Below, piece after piece: positions 20,115 to 28,546 of a stretch of 64,000 bases of DNA; the first letter of the stretch is position 1, and the number at the start of each line of letters is the position of its first letter. The position numbers and the translations under genes are program-made. The stretch lies in assembly GCA_963832725.1 (NCBI GenBank), contig CAWHVG010000002.1:186001-250000 (forward strand), written 5' to 3'. The DNA comes from JAEZBP01 sp963832725 (GTDB taxonomy: Bacteria; Myxococcota_A; Polyangia; Polyangiales; Sandaracinaceae). The notes beneath the pieces are model-generated. The model was not told the origin of the DNA. It ran no database searches and saw only the letters and a list, made by a program, of their open reading frames with translations.

Positions 20115-21725
20115 ATGAACACTTCGCTTCGCATCTGGGTCTTGGTCGTCGTCGTCGCACTGTCGGGATGCGACGGGAGGTCGTACGGTGACGCGGGACC
20201 GGGGGACGGCGGCACCCGTGATGCCGGACCAGCCGACGACGGGGGCACGGATGCGGGGATGGGTACCGACGCCGGCCCATTGCCGTCGACGGGGAGCGAG
20301 CCCTCGCCGCCGGCGGTGGTGTCTCGAACGGGCAGCGGCGGCCTGTTGCTTCGCGGAGTGGTGCTCACCCCCGACGGTCCCATCGACGACGGAGAGGTGT
20401 TGATCGTCGACGGCGAGATCCGCTGCGTCGCCACGAGCTGCGACGGAACGCCCGGCGCGGACACGGTAACGGTCATCGATACGATGGGGGTGATCAGCCC
20501 CGGTCTCGTCGACGCACACAACCACCTCACGTACGACTTCCTCCCCGAGTGGGTGGCGACCGAGACTTACGACAACCGGTACACGTGGTCGGACGTAGTC
20601 AGCTACGAGGACCACATCGCGCCCTACGCCGACGGTCGGAACCAGAATGATCGGATCTGTCCGGGCGCCAAGTGGGGAGAGCTACGTTCGATCATTCACG
20701 CGACCACGACCGTGCAGGGTCAGAGCTTCGACCGCTCGTGCCTGGATCGGCTGGCACGCAACGCGGACCACCAGCATGGCCTGCCGAACGGCGCGGACGG
20801 CAACCCGTACGACCACATGCAGACGACGATCACATCCGTCCGCGACATCACGGACTCCGATGCCGCCGGCCTCGTAGCGAACTTCACCGATCCGACGAGC
20901 CCGACCACGCGCTACGCCGTTCACATGCAGGAGGGAGTGGGCGGCGATCACCTTCTCGAGGAGTTCGAGTCGTTCGCGGGTCGCGATACACGCACCAACC
21001 GGCACATGGGCACCGACCTGCTCGCCGAGGACGGAATGTACTCGGGTGTCGGTCTCTTGATCCATTCGATGGACCTGACGACCGCGCAGCTCATGGAGGT
21101 GGTCGACACCGGTGCGCACGTGGTCTGGTCCCCATCGAGCAACATGGTTCTGTACGGCGCGACGGCGCCGATTGCAGAGATGCTCTCGCTGGGCATTCCC
21201 GTCGGCCTCGGACCCGACTGGACCGTTTCCGGAGAGGACGAAATGCTGTCGGAGATGCGCTTCGCTTACGAGTACGGACAGGCGGAGAGCATCGACGCGC
21301 TGACGACAGAGCAACTCTGGCGAATGGCGACGGAAGGAAGCGCGGACGCGGTGGGGTTGGTGGACTACATCGGCCGCCTCGAAGTGGGCGCCAGGGCCGA
21401 TATCGCGGTGTTCGGTCGCCGCAGCGCCGATCCGTATCGGGCCGTGCTCGACAGTCGAGCAGAAGACGTCCGAATCGTACTGATCGATGGCGCGGGCTAC
21501 TACGGAGACCTCGCGCTCGAAGGCGACACGAGCGTGAATGGTGACTGCGACGTGATCGACGCATGCGGCGCTTCGAAGTACTTGTGCGTCGCCAATACAC
21601 CAGGCTCCACGAGCGCTACGGCGAGGGCCGACGAGACCCTCGACGACATTCATGGACAGCTCGAGACCATCCTGGCGATGTATGGACGCGAGTCGGACCT
21701 GTTGGAGCTCGTGGCCTGCGAGTAG
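20115..21725 (+). CDS. Amidohydrolase-superfamily lipoprotein
   Basis: The product has 536 residues. MNTSLRIWVLVVVVALSGC is a lipoprotein signal with lipobox LSGC. A Gly/Asp-rich linker (residues about 25-75) leads to the enzyme. The N-terminal beta-sandwich has GVVLTPDGPIDDGEVLIVDG. The metal-binding opening of the barrel is GLVDAHNHLTYDF (the H-x-H motif). A late Asp motif is GLGPDWTVSGEDEML, and the C-terminal GRLEVGARADIAVFGRR closes the second sandwich. This is the layout of imidazolonepropionase- and chlorohydrolase-like hydrolases. The substrate is unknown. The gene's base composition looks less GC-biased than its neighbours and it sits between two direct repeats, which may mean it was acquired as a unit. 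Confidence 0.85.
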   Translation: MNTSLRIWVLVVVVALSGCDGRSYGDAGPGDGGTRDAGPADDGGTDAGMGTDAGPLPSTGSEPSPPAVVSRTGSGGLLLRGVVLTPDGPIDDGEVLIVDGEIRCVATSCDGTPGADTVTVIDTMGVISPGLVDAHNHLTYDFLPEWVATETYDNRYTWSDVVSYEDHIAPYADGRNQNDRICPGAKWGELRSIIHATTTVQGQSFDRSCLDRLARNADHQHGLPNGADGNPYDHMQTTITSVRDITDSDAAGLVANFTDPTSPTTRYAVHMQEGVGGDHLLEEFESFAGRDTRTNRHMGTDLLAEDGMYSGVGLLIHSMDLTTAQLMEVVDTGAHVVWSPSSNMVLYGATAPIAEMLSLGIPVGLGPDWTVSGEDEMLSEMRFAYEYGQAESIDALTTEQLWRMATEGSADAVGLVDYIGRLEVGARADIAVFGRRSADPYRAVLDSRAEDVRIVLIDGAGYYGDLALEGDTSVNGDCDVIDACGASKYLCVANTPGSTSATARADETLDDIHGQLETILAMYGRESDLLELVACE

Positions 21726-21854
21726 ATGTGCGAGGCGAGAGTCGTGATGCGCATCGCGGAGCGCGCCGCGTCGGATCGCACAGGTCCTCGCCACGATCGT
21801 CGAAGTGCTCGTAGAGCGTGCACGAGCGTCCGCAGGGGCGCCGGAGGATTCCCC

Positions 21855-21889
21855 CACGGCCTGACCCGGGAGCTTCACCGGCCTACACC
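21855..21889 (+). repeat. Direct repeat, copy 2, downstream of the amidohydrolase gene
   Basis: CACGGCCTGACCCGGGAGCT is followed by TCACCGGCCTACACC. It is the partner of the copy at 19925-19960. It lies about 40 bp upstream of the start at 21931, so it could also be part of a promoter region shared by both genes. Confidence 0.8.
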
Positions 21890-21930
21890 CATCGGTCACG
21901 GATCGCGCGCTCGTGGCAACATGGGAGACG

Positions 21931-22437
21931 ATGATCATTCACACCACCCTCGGGCTGCTCGTCTTCTGTGCCCTCGGTCCGAGCGTCGCGCGCGCCGAGT
22001 GTCGAGCCTCCGCCGCGGGGCAGCGCTCGATCGCGGTGACCCTGAGCCCTGCGAGCGGCGTGGCGTGCTTGCGGAGCGTTCGGGTCTTCACCGGCGACCG
22101 ATGCGGAGGTGCGCCCCTCTGGTCGACCACGCTCGGGTGCAGCGAGACCCGGCGCATGGTCGTCACCGACGACGGCCAGCTCGTCGCGCTCCTCGCGGAG
22201 CGGGCGTCGCGGCGCAATTGGGAAATCGTCCGAGTCTTCGCGCCCGACGCGGAAGGGCTCGCGGTGCGCGTGATCCGTCTCGAGGATCTCCCGGGCCTGC
22301 CCGAGGAGGTGCGCCGACCCCACCTGCACCTCGACGCGCGCGTGTTGCGCATCGAGGCGGAGCCCGCCGTGACCGTCGAGGTGCAGGTGCTGGCGACCCT
22401 CGGACGCACGCGCGCACACCGGCGCATGTGGCGATGA
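21931..22437 (+). CDS. Small secreted protein of unknown function
   Basis: ATG 21931 follows ATGGGAGACG, and the frame starts MIIHTTLGLLVFCALGPSVARA, a good signal peptide with cleavage after ARA. This favours it over the upstream GTG at 21913. The mature part, about 145 residues, has four cysteines (AECRAS, VACLRS, DRCGG, LGCSE), probably two disulfides, and strand-rich sequence (RSIAVTLSPASG, EPAVTVEVQVLATL). No family was recognised. It ends a few bases before the end of the convergent open frame at 22445. Confidence 0.65.
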   Translation: MIIHTTLGLLVFCALGPSVARAECRASAAGQRSIAVTLSPASGVACLRSVRVFTGDRCGGAPLWSTTLGCSETRRMVVTDDGQLVALLAERASRRNWEIVRVFAPDAEGLAVRVIRLEDLPGLPEEVRRPHLHLDARVLRIEAEPAVTVEVQVLATLGRTRAHRRMWR

Positions 22438-22444
22438 GCGGCGC

Positions 22445-22807
22445 CTACCTCGCCTCCTCTTCGCGACCTCGGGCGGCGGGGGCTCGGCGCGGCCCGGACA
22501 CCACCGCGCCTCGATCTCGCGCACCCGCCCCACGGCGGCCTGACCGACGGCGGCGGCTGTCGGCGTCTCCTCTGGGCGGACCGAACGCTTCGACCAAGAA
22601 GCGGACTTCTCCGGGCGCGAGCACGGGTAGGCACGGAGGCGGTGGCGGGCCGGCATCCGAGGGTGGAATGCTCTCGTCGTCGTCGTCGTCGTCGTCGTCG
22701 CTCGCGTCGGGCGGCGCGACCGCGGCGTCCCACGCTCCGATCGACGGGGCCGTGCGCGCGCCGCACCTGGCGACGAGACTCAGCAGACAGTACGCGACGC
22801 GTCGCAT
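22445..22807 (-). CDS. Possible small lipoprotein with poly-Asp tract, doubtful
   Basis: The start at 22807 gives MRRVAYCLLSLVARCGARTA, a weak lipoprotein-like signal, then ASDDDDDDDDESIPPSD encoded by a (TCG)n tract, and a proline-rich linker. After about residue 70 the sequence becomes Arg/Gly-rich (SRRRRSGRRGAGARDR), which is unusual for an exported protein and suggests either a lost frame or a non-coding tail. Another frame downstream looks equally plausible. The N-terminal half resembles other exported proteins of this window; the C-terminal half does not. Confidence 0.35.
   Translation of the reverse strand: MRRVAYCLLSLVARCGARTAPSIGAWDAAVAPPDASDDDDDDDDESIPPSDAGPPPPPCLPVLAPGEVRFLVEAFGPPRGDADSRRRRSGRRGAGARDRGAVVSGPRRAPAARGREEEAR
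22674..22700. repeat. (TCG)9 trinucleotide microsatellite
   Basis: Nine uninterrupted TCG units. On the minus strand they encode the aspartate run of the small lipoprotein candidate. Such tracts are prone to slippage, which in threes would change the run length without breaking the frame. Confidence 0.85.
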
Positions 22808-22948
22808 CGCGACACTTGTAGCGCAGAGCGAACCAGAACGAAATCTCAGTGCCGGCGCCCGGAAGTCCGATCCGGGTTTCCTCGCAGCGTCTGGCAAACA
22901 TCCGACGAGGTGGCGGTGCTCGATCAGACACGCCAGCAGCGCACGCAC

Positions 22949-24672
22949 TCAGTACTGCAAGCTGCTCGCGATCTGGTGGCTCGCCGGGAAGCCTCGCCCC
23001 TCCCACTTCGTGTCCAGGGCGCACATGCGATCTCGGAAGCGCTGCTCGGCGGCTCGGCCCGCGGGTCGGCCGACGCGGTACCTCACATCACTCAGCCGCG
23101 TGATGATCACCGGCGCGAAGAACATTGCGTGGCAGAGCTGGTGACGCAGGAAGTCCTCGCGGGAGACCAACGCCTCGGACGTGAAGCGGGTCGGCTCCGC
23201 GGACGGTGGCGGAACGCGCAGACGGAACGGCATCTTGCGGATGTCGATGTTCGCGTAGCTGTGGTGGTCGGCCGTATGGAAGACGCTCACCGTCGCGATG
23301 AAGATCGACACGGCGCGCGCGAGCTCCCCCGGCTCGAAGATCCGTCCTCCGTCAGGGAACGAGGGAAGCCAGGCGTGGATTCGGTCGGCCCACCGTCGGA
23401 CGACCGGATCGTCGCCGGGCACCTCGTCGCAGACGGCCGACACCAGCTCGAAGATCGCCTCGAACCAGTCGCGGCGGTAGCGCGCGTACGGGGTCCCGTT
23501 GTCGCGGAGGACCGCGTCGTATCGGTAGGGGGGATACGCGGAGTTGCCGGGCACGCCCCTCATCCCGATCTCGAACGCTCGCCGGATCCCGAGCGCGTCG
23601 AAGGGGTACGCCCCGTACAGCTCTCGCTGCGAGTTGTGGAAGATCGAACGCCGGTGATAGACGAGCGCTCGGTGCAGCCCGAGGGTGAATCGCAGGTGCG
23701 GCGCCAGCAGTTTGCTCAAGACGTGGCCACGGGGAAGCAGCGTCTGGGACACGGCGTTGACGACGTCGAGCGGGAGATGCAGCCGCGGGTGCATCACGAT
23801 GGTCATCAAGACGTGCATGTTCTGCAGCGCGAAGAGCTTCGCGAGCGTCCAATCCGCACCATCGTCCGGCCGGACCACCCGCTCGCCCACTCGGATGGCC
23901 ACGGGCCGATATCCTCGTGCTTCCCGCTCGAGCAGCGTGACGGTGGGTGCCATGTACACGCCGGGGTACGTGCGATCCGGCACGATCGGAGCACAGTCCA
24001 CCTTCGCGAAGCGGGTCGGGTCGGCCTTCTCCAGGAGTGACGCGAAGTCGTGCCGGTCCCTCTCATCGAGGGTCGGCTCCAGGAACTGCGCGAGCGATGT
24101 CTCCGTCAGGATGCGAGCCAGCTCCCCATCGTCGACCGAGACCACGCGTCGTCCGAAGCGGGCTTCACCGCGGCGAGCGGCGTGAGCAACGTGAGCTGCC
24201 CGAGGTAGCGGCACGCCGTGAAGAGGATGTGATCACGCGCATCCTCGTGGCTCACGTTCAGCACCGACGGCGCGATGTCCGGGGTCCAGATCGCCTCCTG
24301 CGGCCAGGGGCCGTCATAGCCGGCGGGCAGCTCGGGCGGCTCGAAGTGGAGCGGCTCCGATCCCCACGGAAGCGCCTCCAAGTGCGCCGGGTCATCCCAT
24401 TCGTGCGGAAGCTCGTCGAGCACCCCCGCCGCTCGGAGCACGCGCTCCAGCTTGGGCTGCGGTCGTCCGGGGCCCACCTTCGCGGCCGAGAGCACGAGCC
24501 CGAGCGCGCGCTGCGCGAGGGATCGGTCGAGGCCGGGGACCGCCGGGAAAGCCGGCCTCCGCGTCGAAGACGGCCCCCGGCGCGCCTCCGGCACGGGGCG
24601 AGGATCTTCCTGCTTCCCTCGACGAGGGCTCCTCGCGCGTTGGGTCGGCGTGGCGATGGTCGCTTCGCGCAT
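22949..24672 (-). CDS. Lipoxygenase-like protein, frameshifted
   Basis: Two frames join at about 24150-24165, where one base seems to be missing next to a short run of C (minus strand AAGCCCGCTTCGG). The joined product is about 574 residues. The centre reads WTLAKLFALQNMHVLMTIVM, then HPRLHLPLDVVNAVSQTLLP, then RGHVLSKLLAPHLRFTL. This matches the order of the lipoxygenase core: W-x-LAK, a His-rich helix, then H-P-x-x-KLL-x-PH-x-R-x-TL. Later FHTADHHSYANIDIRKMPF stands where lipoxygenases have a His-x-x-x-Asn block. The His spacing in the metal helix is not canonical and the C-terminus is Tyr instead of Ile, so activity on polyunsaturated lipids is uncertain. No signal peptide was seen. Confidence 0.5.
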
Positions 24673-25029
24673 CCGTGGCGGGTATCACGGGAGTGGCGGG
24701 AGCCGAGATGATGGTTCCGTGATCATCGAGCACGGGCCCTTCGGGCGGACTTGGCGAGGCTACGGCGCATGCCTCGGGGCCGAGCTTCCCCCGTCACGCG
24801 GCGACGACCCTGGCGCCGGGGGCCCGCGGTGCCCACGAGGGGCGAGCGCGCTCGTGCGGCGTCGGCGCGAACGAACCTCTCGGTGGTATCCACGAAACCG
24901 AAGCGTGCCGGTTGCTACGGCCTGGAGAGACGAGAGCGGGTCCGCGTTCGAGAAAATCGGTAGGGAGATGGTGCGTCGTCGACCCGCGGTGCGTTAGGCT
25001 TCCGCCGGCGCAACGCCGGGGAGGATGAC
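24673..25029. other. Divergent intergenic region upstream of the T6SS operon
   Basis: This 357-bp stretch lies between the start of the lipoxygenase-like gene (minus) and vgrG (plus). No gene was seen. It should carry the promoter of the eight-gene operon. The only clear element is a short hairpin just before the vgrG ribosome site. Confidence 0.4.
25005..25019 (+). promoter_or_regulatory. Short GC hairpin before the vgrG ribosome site
   Basis: CCGGCG-CAA-CGCCGG is a perfect six-base-pair stem with a three-base loop. It sits directly before GGGGAGGATGAC and the GTG start at 25030. In an mRNA leader it could modulate translation. This is inferred from position only. Confidence 0.3.
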
Positions 25030-26484
25030 GTGGCCGATCCGACCGAGGAAAACCTCACCTTCGAGACCCGGAGCGGCGAGATCGCCGCCGGGGATCTGCA
25101 TCCCGTTCGAGCGTCTGGTCGCCAAGCGCTCGATACCCTCTACGAGTATCGGATCGAGCTCAGCTCGCAGGTGGACGGAGGCCTGAGCCCGGACGCGGTG
25201 CAGGACATGCTCCGCTACCCTTGCCGGCTCGAGCTCTCGCCCTCCGCGGGGCAGCCGGCTGCCGAGATCCACGGCATCCTGTCCGAGATCGAGCTGCGCT
25301 CGATGACCTCGCCGGACGAGGCGCTCTACGAGGCGGTGCTCCGGCCGCGCCTGTGGAAGACGACGCTGCCCTTCAACTCGCGCGTCTTCCAGGACAAGGA
25401 TGTCTCGCAGATCCTCGCCGCGGTCTTGGGCGACAGTGGCGTGCCCCACGAGCTGCGCCTGGACGCGACCTATCCGGTCCGCAGCTACGTCGTGCAGTAC
25501 GCGGAGACCGACTTCGCCTTCCTCAGCCGGCTGATGGAGCACTGGGGCATCTTCTACTTCTTCGAGCAGGGGCCCGACGGCGAGGTGATGATCCTCGGCG
25601 ACTCCAAGAACGCGTTCGCGCCCTTGGACGAGTTCGAGACCATCCCATTCGCGGCCGAGGCGACCTCGCGCGTCGAGGACGGTGGCCACGTCCTCTCGCT
25701 CTCGCGCCGCTACAAGGTCCGCCCCGAGAAGGTCCGGCTCGAGGACTACAACTGGCGCACGCCGCAGGTGAAGCCGGAGGGCGAGGCCGACGCGGACACC
25801 GCGACCGGCTTCGGCACGCAGCGTTACTACGGCGAGCACATCAAGGATCCCAGCGAGGGCGCGATGCTGGCGCAGGTGCGGGCCGAGCAGCTCCAGGTCG
25901 AGCGCGAGGTCTACCACGGCACTTCCACGCTGCGCGCGCTGGCGCCGGGCCATCGCTTCGAGCTGAGCGGCTACCCGGTCGGTGATCTCGATCAGGAGTA
26001 CGTGGTCACTTCGGTCGAGCACACCTCGGGCGTCGAGTCGGGGGGCTTCCGGCAGGGCTTCACCGCCATCCCCTACAGCGTCCCGCACCGGCCGCAGCGC
26101 GTGGCGCCGAGGCCGAAGATCAACGGGTTCATGCACGCGGTGGTCGACGGCACGACGCCGGGAATGGCCGCGCCGATCGACGAGCAGGGCCGCTACAAGG
26201 TGGTCATGCCCTACGACGCCTACGGGGAGTCGGGCAACGCCAACGCGTCGCGCTGGGTCCGCATGTCGCAGACCTCGAGCGGCCCCGACTACGGCTTTCA
26301 CTTCCCGCTGCACATCGGCATCGAGGTGGCCATCGCGCACCTCGACGGAGACCCGGACCGGCCGGTGATCGTCGGGGCCACGCCCAACCCGGACACCTCG
26401 AGCCCGGTCACGTCGGCCGACTCGACCAAGAGCCGCATCAAAACCAAGAGCGGCATCCTGATCGAGTTCGAGGACGCGGGTTGA
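25030..26484 (+). CDS. vgrG: T6SS spike protein VgrG, short form
   Basis: The product has 484 residues. VgrG trimers form the puncturing tip on the Hcp tube of the T6SS. The gp27-like base domain occupies the first two thirds (YEYRIELSSQVDGGLSPD, QYAETDFAFLSRLMEHWGIF, GFGTQRYYGEHIKDPSEGA). The gp5-like OB fold is ASRWVRMSQTSSGPDYGFHF followed by HIGIEVAIAHLDGDPDRPVI. The chain ends SRIKTKSGILIEFEDAG, the point at which most VgrGs enter a long beta-helical needle. The start is GTG with GGGGAGGATGAC upstream; the ATG at 25025 is out of frame. It is the first of eight genes on this strand with gaps of at most about 13 bp. No structural T6SS gene lies in the window. Confidence 0.95.
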   Translation: MADPTEENLTFETRSGEIAAGDLHPVRASGRQALDTLYEYRIELSSQVDGGLSPDAVQDMLRYPCRLELSPSAGQPAAEIHGILSEIELRSMTSPDEALYEAVLRPRLWKTTLPFNSRVFQDKDVSQILAAVLGDSGVPHELRLDATYPVRSYVVQYAETDFAFLSRLMEHWGIFYFFEQGPDGEVMILGDSKNAFAPLDEFETIPFAAEATSRVEDGGHVLSLSRRYKVRPEKVRLEDYNWRTPQVKPEGEADADTATGFGTQRYYGEHIKDPSEGAMLAQVRAEQLQVEREVYHGTSTLRALAPGHRFELSGYPVGDLDQEYVVTSVEHTSGVESGGFRQGFTAIPYSVPHRPQRVAPRPKINGFMHAVVDGTTPGMAAPIDEQGRYKVVMPYDAYGESGNANASRWVRMSQTSSGPDYGFHFPLHIGIEVAIAHLDGDPDRPVIVGATPNPDTSSPVTSADSTKSRIKTKSGILIEFEDAG

Positions 26485-26488
26485 GCGC

Positions 26489-28546
26489 GTGACGGAGGAC
26501 GCAACGCCCCAGCTCGTCGGAGCCGATTCGCTGAACGTGGGCAACGTCGGCGGTGGCCAGCGCCTCGTGCGCTCGCTCCGGCTGATCGGCGCCCGCCACG
26601 TCACGGCGACCGTGACCCTCTCCGGCGCGCACGCCTCGCACGTGACCTTGGTCGCCAACGGCGCGACCCACACCGGCCCGACCAGCGTCGAGGTGCGCGC
26701 CAAGGGACGCCGGCTCCGGTTGGGGCTGGTCTTCGAGGCGCCCTTCGAAGAGGCGCCGCTCGACTGCACGGTGGAGCTGGCGTGGGACGGAGGCTCCGCG
26801 TCGGCCGCGTTCGAGGGCCAGATTCGCGTCTTCGACGTCGACACGAGCCACGACTTCGGCACGGTCGATGTCGGTCAGGACGGCGCGTCGACCATCAGCG
26901 TCCAGAACCACTGCCGCTCGGCGCTCGACGTCGACGTGACGTCGCCCTCGTCACCCTTCAGCTCGTCGATGGGCGGGACGGTGACGATCCCCGCGGGCGT
27001 CGGCCTCGACGTGCCGGTGGAGTTCGCGCCGACCGCCGCCGGCCCCGCCAGCGGATCGCTCAGAGTGAGCGCGCACGGGATCGACAAGACGGCGTCGCTC
27101 GCGGGTGAAGGGCGCGACGCCGAGGAGCGTTTCGAGGAGGCCGCGCACGTCGGGGAAGCCGGCGGCAGCGAGACGACGGGCGGCTCGAGCGGAAGCTCGT
27201 CGGGCGGCGGGAGCTCGAGCGGCGGCTCGTCGTCGACCGGCGACTTCCAGCGCCTCTATCTCCACGTCCCGACGAAGAACACCAACGTCACGCTGGGCAA
27301 GGAGTACGACGGGAGCCAGCACGACCCGACGCACGCCGGCTACTCGGCGACGACGGAAGGTCACGTCCTGATCCGCAACCGGAGCGCCGGCTCCACCATG
27401 ACCTTCCAGTCGAAGGGGCAGGGCTGGATCCAGTCGACGACGAACAACGTCTACATCGGCGCGGGTGACGGCGGGCTCAACTTCATCGGCGGCAGCGGCG
27501 TCTACATGTCGAGCGGTAAGGCCGTGGCGCTCATCGCCGGCCACGGCGGCGTCGACCAGTTGAACGAGTTCGACTCGGGCGCCAGCCCGCCCGCGCCCGC
27601 GTTCGGCGCGAGCGTCACGACCGCGCTCACCAACGCCAAGCTCGGGTGGACCACGGCGAACCTGCTGATGGCCGGCTTCGGCATGTTCTACAGCGCGACC
27701 CGGATGGGCATCGCCCTCCGCAACCTCGCCCAGAACAACGAGAAGTTCCCCGACAAGCTCGGCAACCCCTACAACGCCTTCTTGCTCGCGCCCTTCGCCG
27801 GGTTCGTCAAGACCGCGACGATGACGGCGATGACGATCCACGATGTGGCCGGCGCCAACCCCGTGTTGCCGACCTCGTCGATCAACCTCTTCGCCGAGGG
27901 TGGGTTCCTGTCCGGGACGATGGGCTTCTGCTCCATCTACGGGATGACCGGCGCCACCTTCCGCTCGGTCAACGCCGGCATGCTGGGGCTGATCAACGCC
28001 AGCCTCGACTCGCTGGTGGCGACGGGCATGTTCGGCGGCCGCGGCGTGTCGCTCTCCTCCATCTCGTCGCTCTCGATGGATGGTGGCAAGAAGGCGGCCG
28101 TCGGCTCGCCCAAGAGCTCGGTCGATCTCAAGGGCGCCACCATCGAGCTGAACGCCACCGTCGGCGGCGCGCTGGTGCAGGGCAAGGGCGGTGTCAGCCT
28201 CGCCGCGCCGACGACCACGGTGACCAGCGCGACGGCCTTCGCCGCCGAGGGCGCGCAGGTCCAGGGCAGCGCGATGACCGACATCACCATCGCGGTGGCG
28301 GAGACCTACGGGGTGAAGATCACGCCCGCCGGAGTGGAAGTCGGGAGCCTGGCCGGCGAAGCGATCGACCCGGCGCTCCCCAACATGAAGATCAGCGCCG
28401 AGGGCGTGACCATCACCGGCGGCCCGGCCGGTCCGGTGCAGCTCAAGGTGACCCCGCTCGGCGTGACCTTGAAGGGTCCGGGCAACGACCTGCGCCACAT
28501 GGGCATGACCCTCTTCTCGAAAGCCATGCGCGTGGAGATGTGCTGA
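26489..28546 (+). CDS. VgrG-linked beta-helix protein A with N-terminal Ig-like domains
   Basis: The product has 685 residues, starting at GTG 26489, four bases after vgrG. Residues about 1-210 are two Ig-like domains; the second (HDFGTVDVGQDGASTISVQN and PVEFAPTAAGPASGSLRVSA) resembles ASPM/SPD-2/Hydin-type domains. A Ser/Gly linker covers about 225-252. From residue 252 it aligns with the two following genes: a strand-rich opening with TEGHVLIRNRSAGSTMTFQS, a hydrophobic helical centre (about 370-500) containing GFCSIYGMTG, then short repeats (VDLKGATIELNATVGGAL, GVSLAAPTTTVTSATAFA, GVKITPAGVEVG) like a triple-stranded beta-helix. It may form part of the spike shaft below VgrG. The family is unknown to me. 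Confidence 0.6.
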   Translation: MTEDATPQLVGADSLNVGNVGGGQRLVRSLRLIGARHVTATVTLSGAHASHVTLVANGATHTGPTSVEVRAKGRRLRLGLVFEAPFEEAPLDCTVELAWDGGSASAAFEGQIRVFDVDTSHDFGTVDVGQDGASTISVQNHCRSALDVDVTSPSSPFSSSMGGTVTIPAGVGLDVPVEFAPTAAGPASGSLRVSAHGIDKTASLAGEGRDAEERFEEAAHVGEAGGSETTGGSSGSSSGGGSSSGGSSSTGDFQRLYLHVPTKNTNVTLGKEYDGSQHDPTHAGYSATTEGHVLIRNRSAGSTMTFQSKGQGWIQSTTNNVYIGAGDGGLNFIGGSGVYMSSGKAVALIAGHGGVDQLNEFDSGASPPAPAFGASVTTALTNAKLGWTTANLLMAGFGMFYSATRMGIALRNLAQNNEKFPDKLGNPYNAFLLAPFAGFVKTATMTAMTIHDVAGANPVLPTSSINLFAEGGFLSGTMGFCSIYGMTGATFRSVNAGMLGLINASLDSLVATGMFGGRGVSLSSISSLSMDGGKKAAVGSPKSSVDLKGATIELNATVGGALVQGKGGVSLAAPTTTVTSATAFAAEGAQVQGSAMTDITIAVAETYGVKITPAGVEVGSLAGEAIDPALPNMKISAEGVTITGGPAGPVQLKVTPLGVTLKGPGNDLRHMGMTLFSKAMRVEMC

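Noticed and set aside
26489..28546. Eukaryote-derived gene because of the Hydin/ASPM-like Ig domain
   Set aside because: Such Ig domains are widespread in bacterial surface and secreted proteins. Codon use matches the neighbours and the rest of the protein is shared with two adjacent paralogues.
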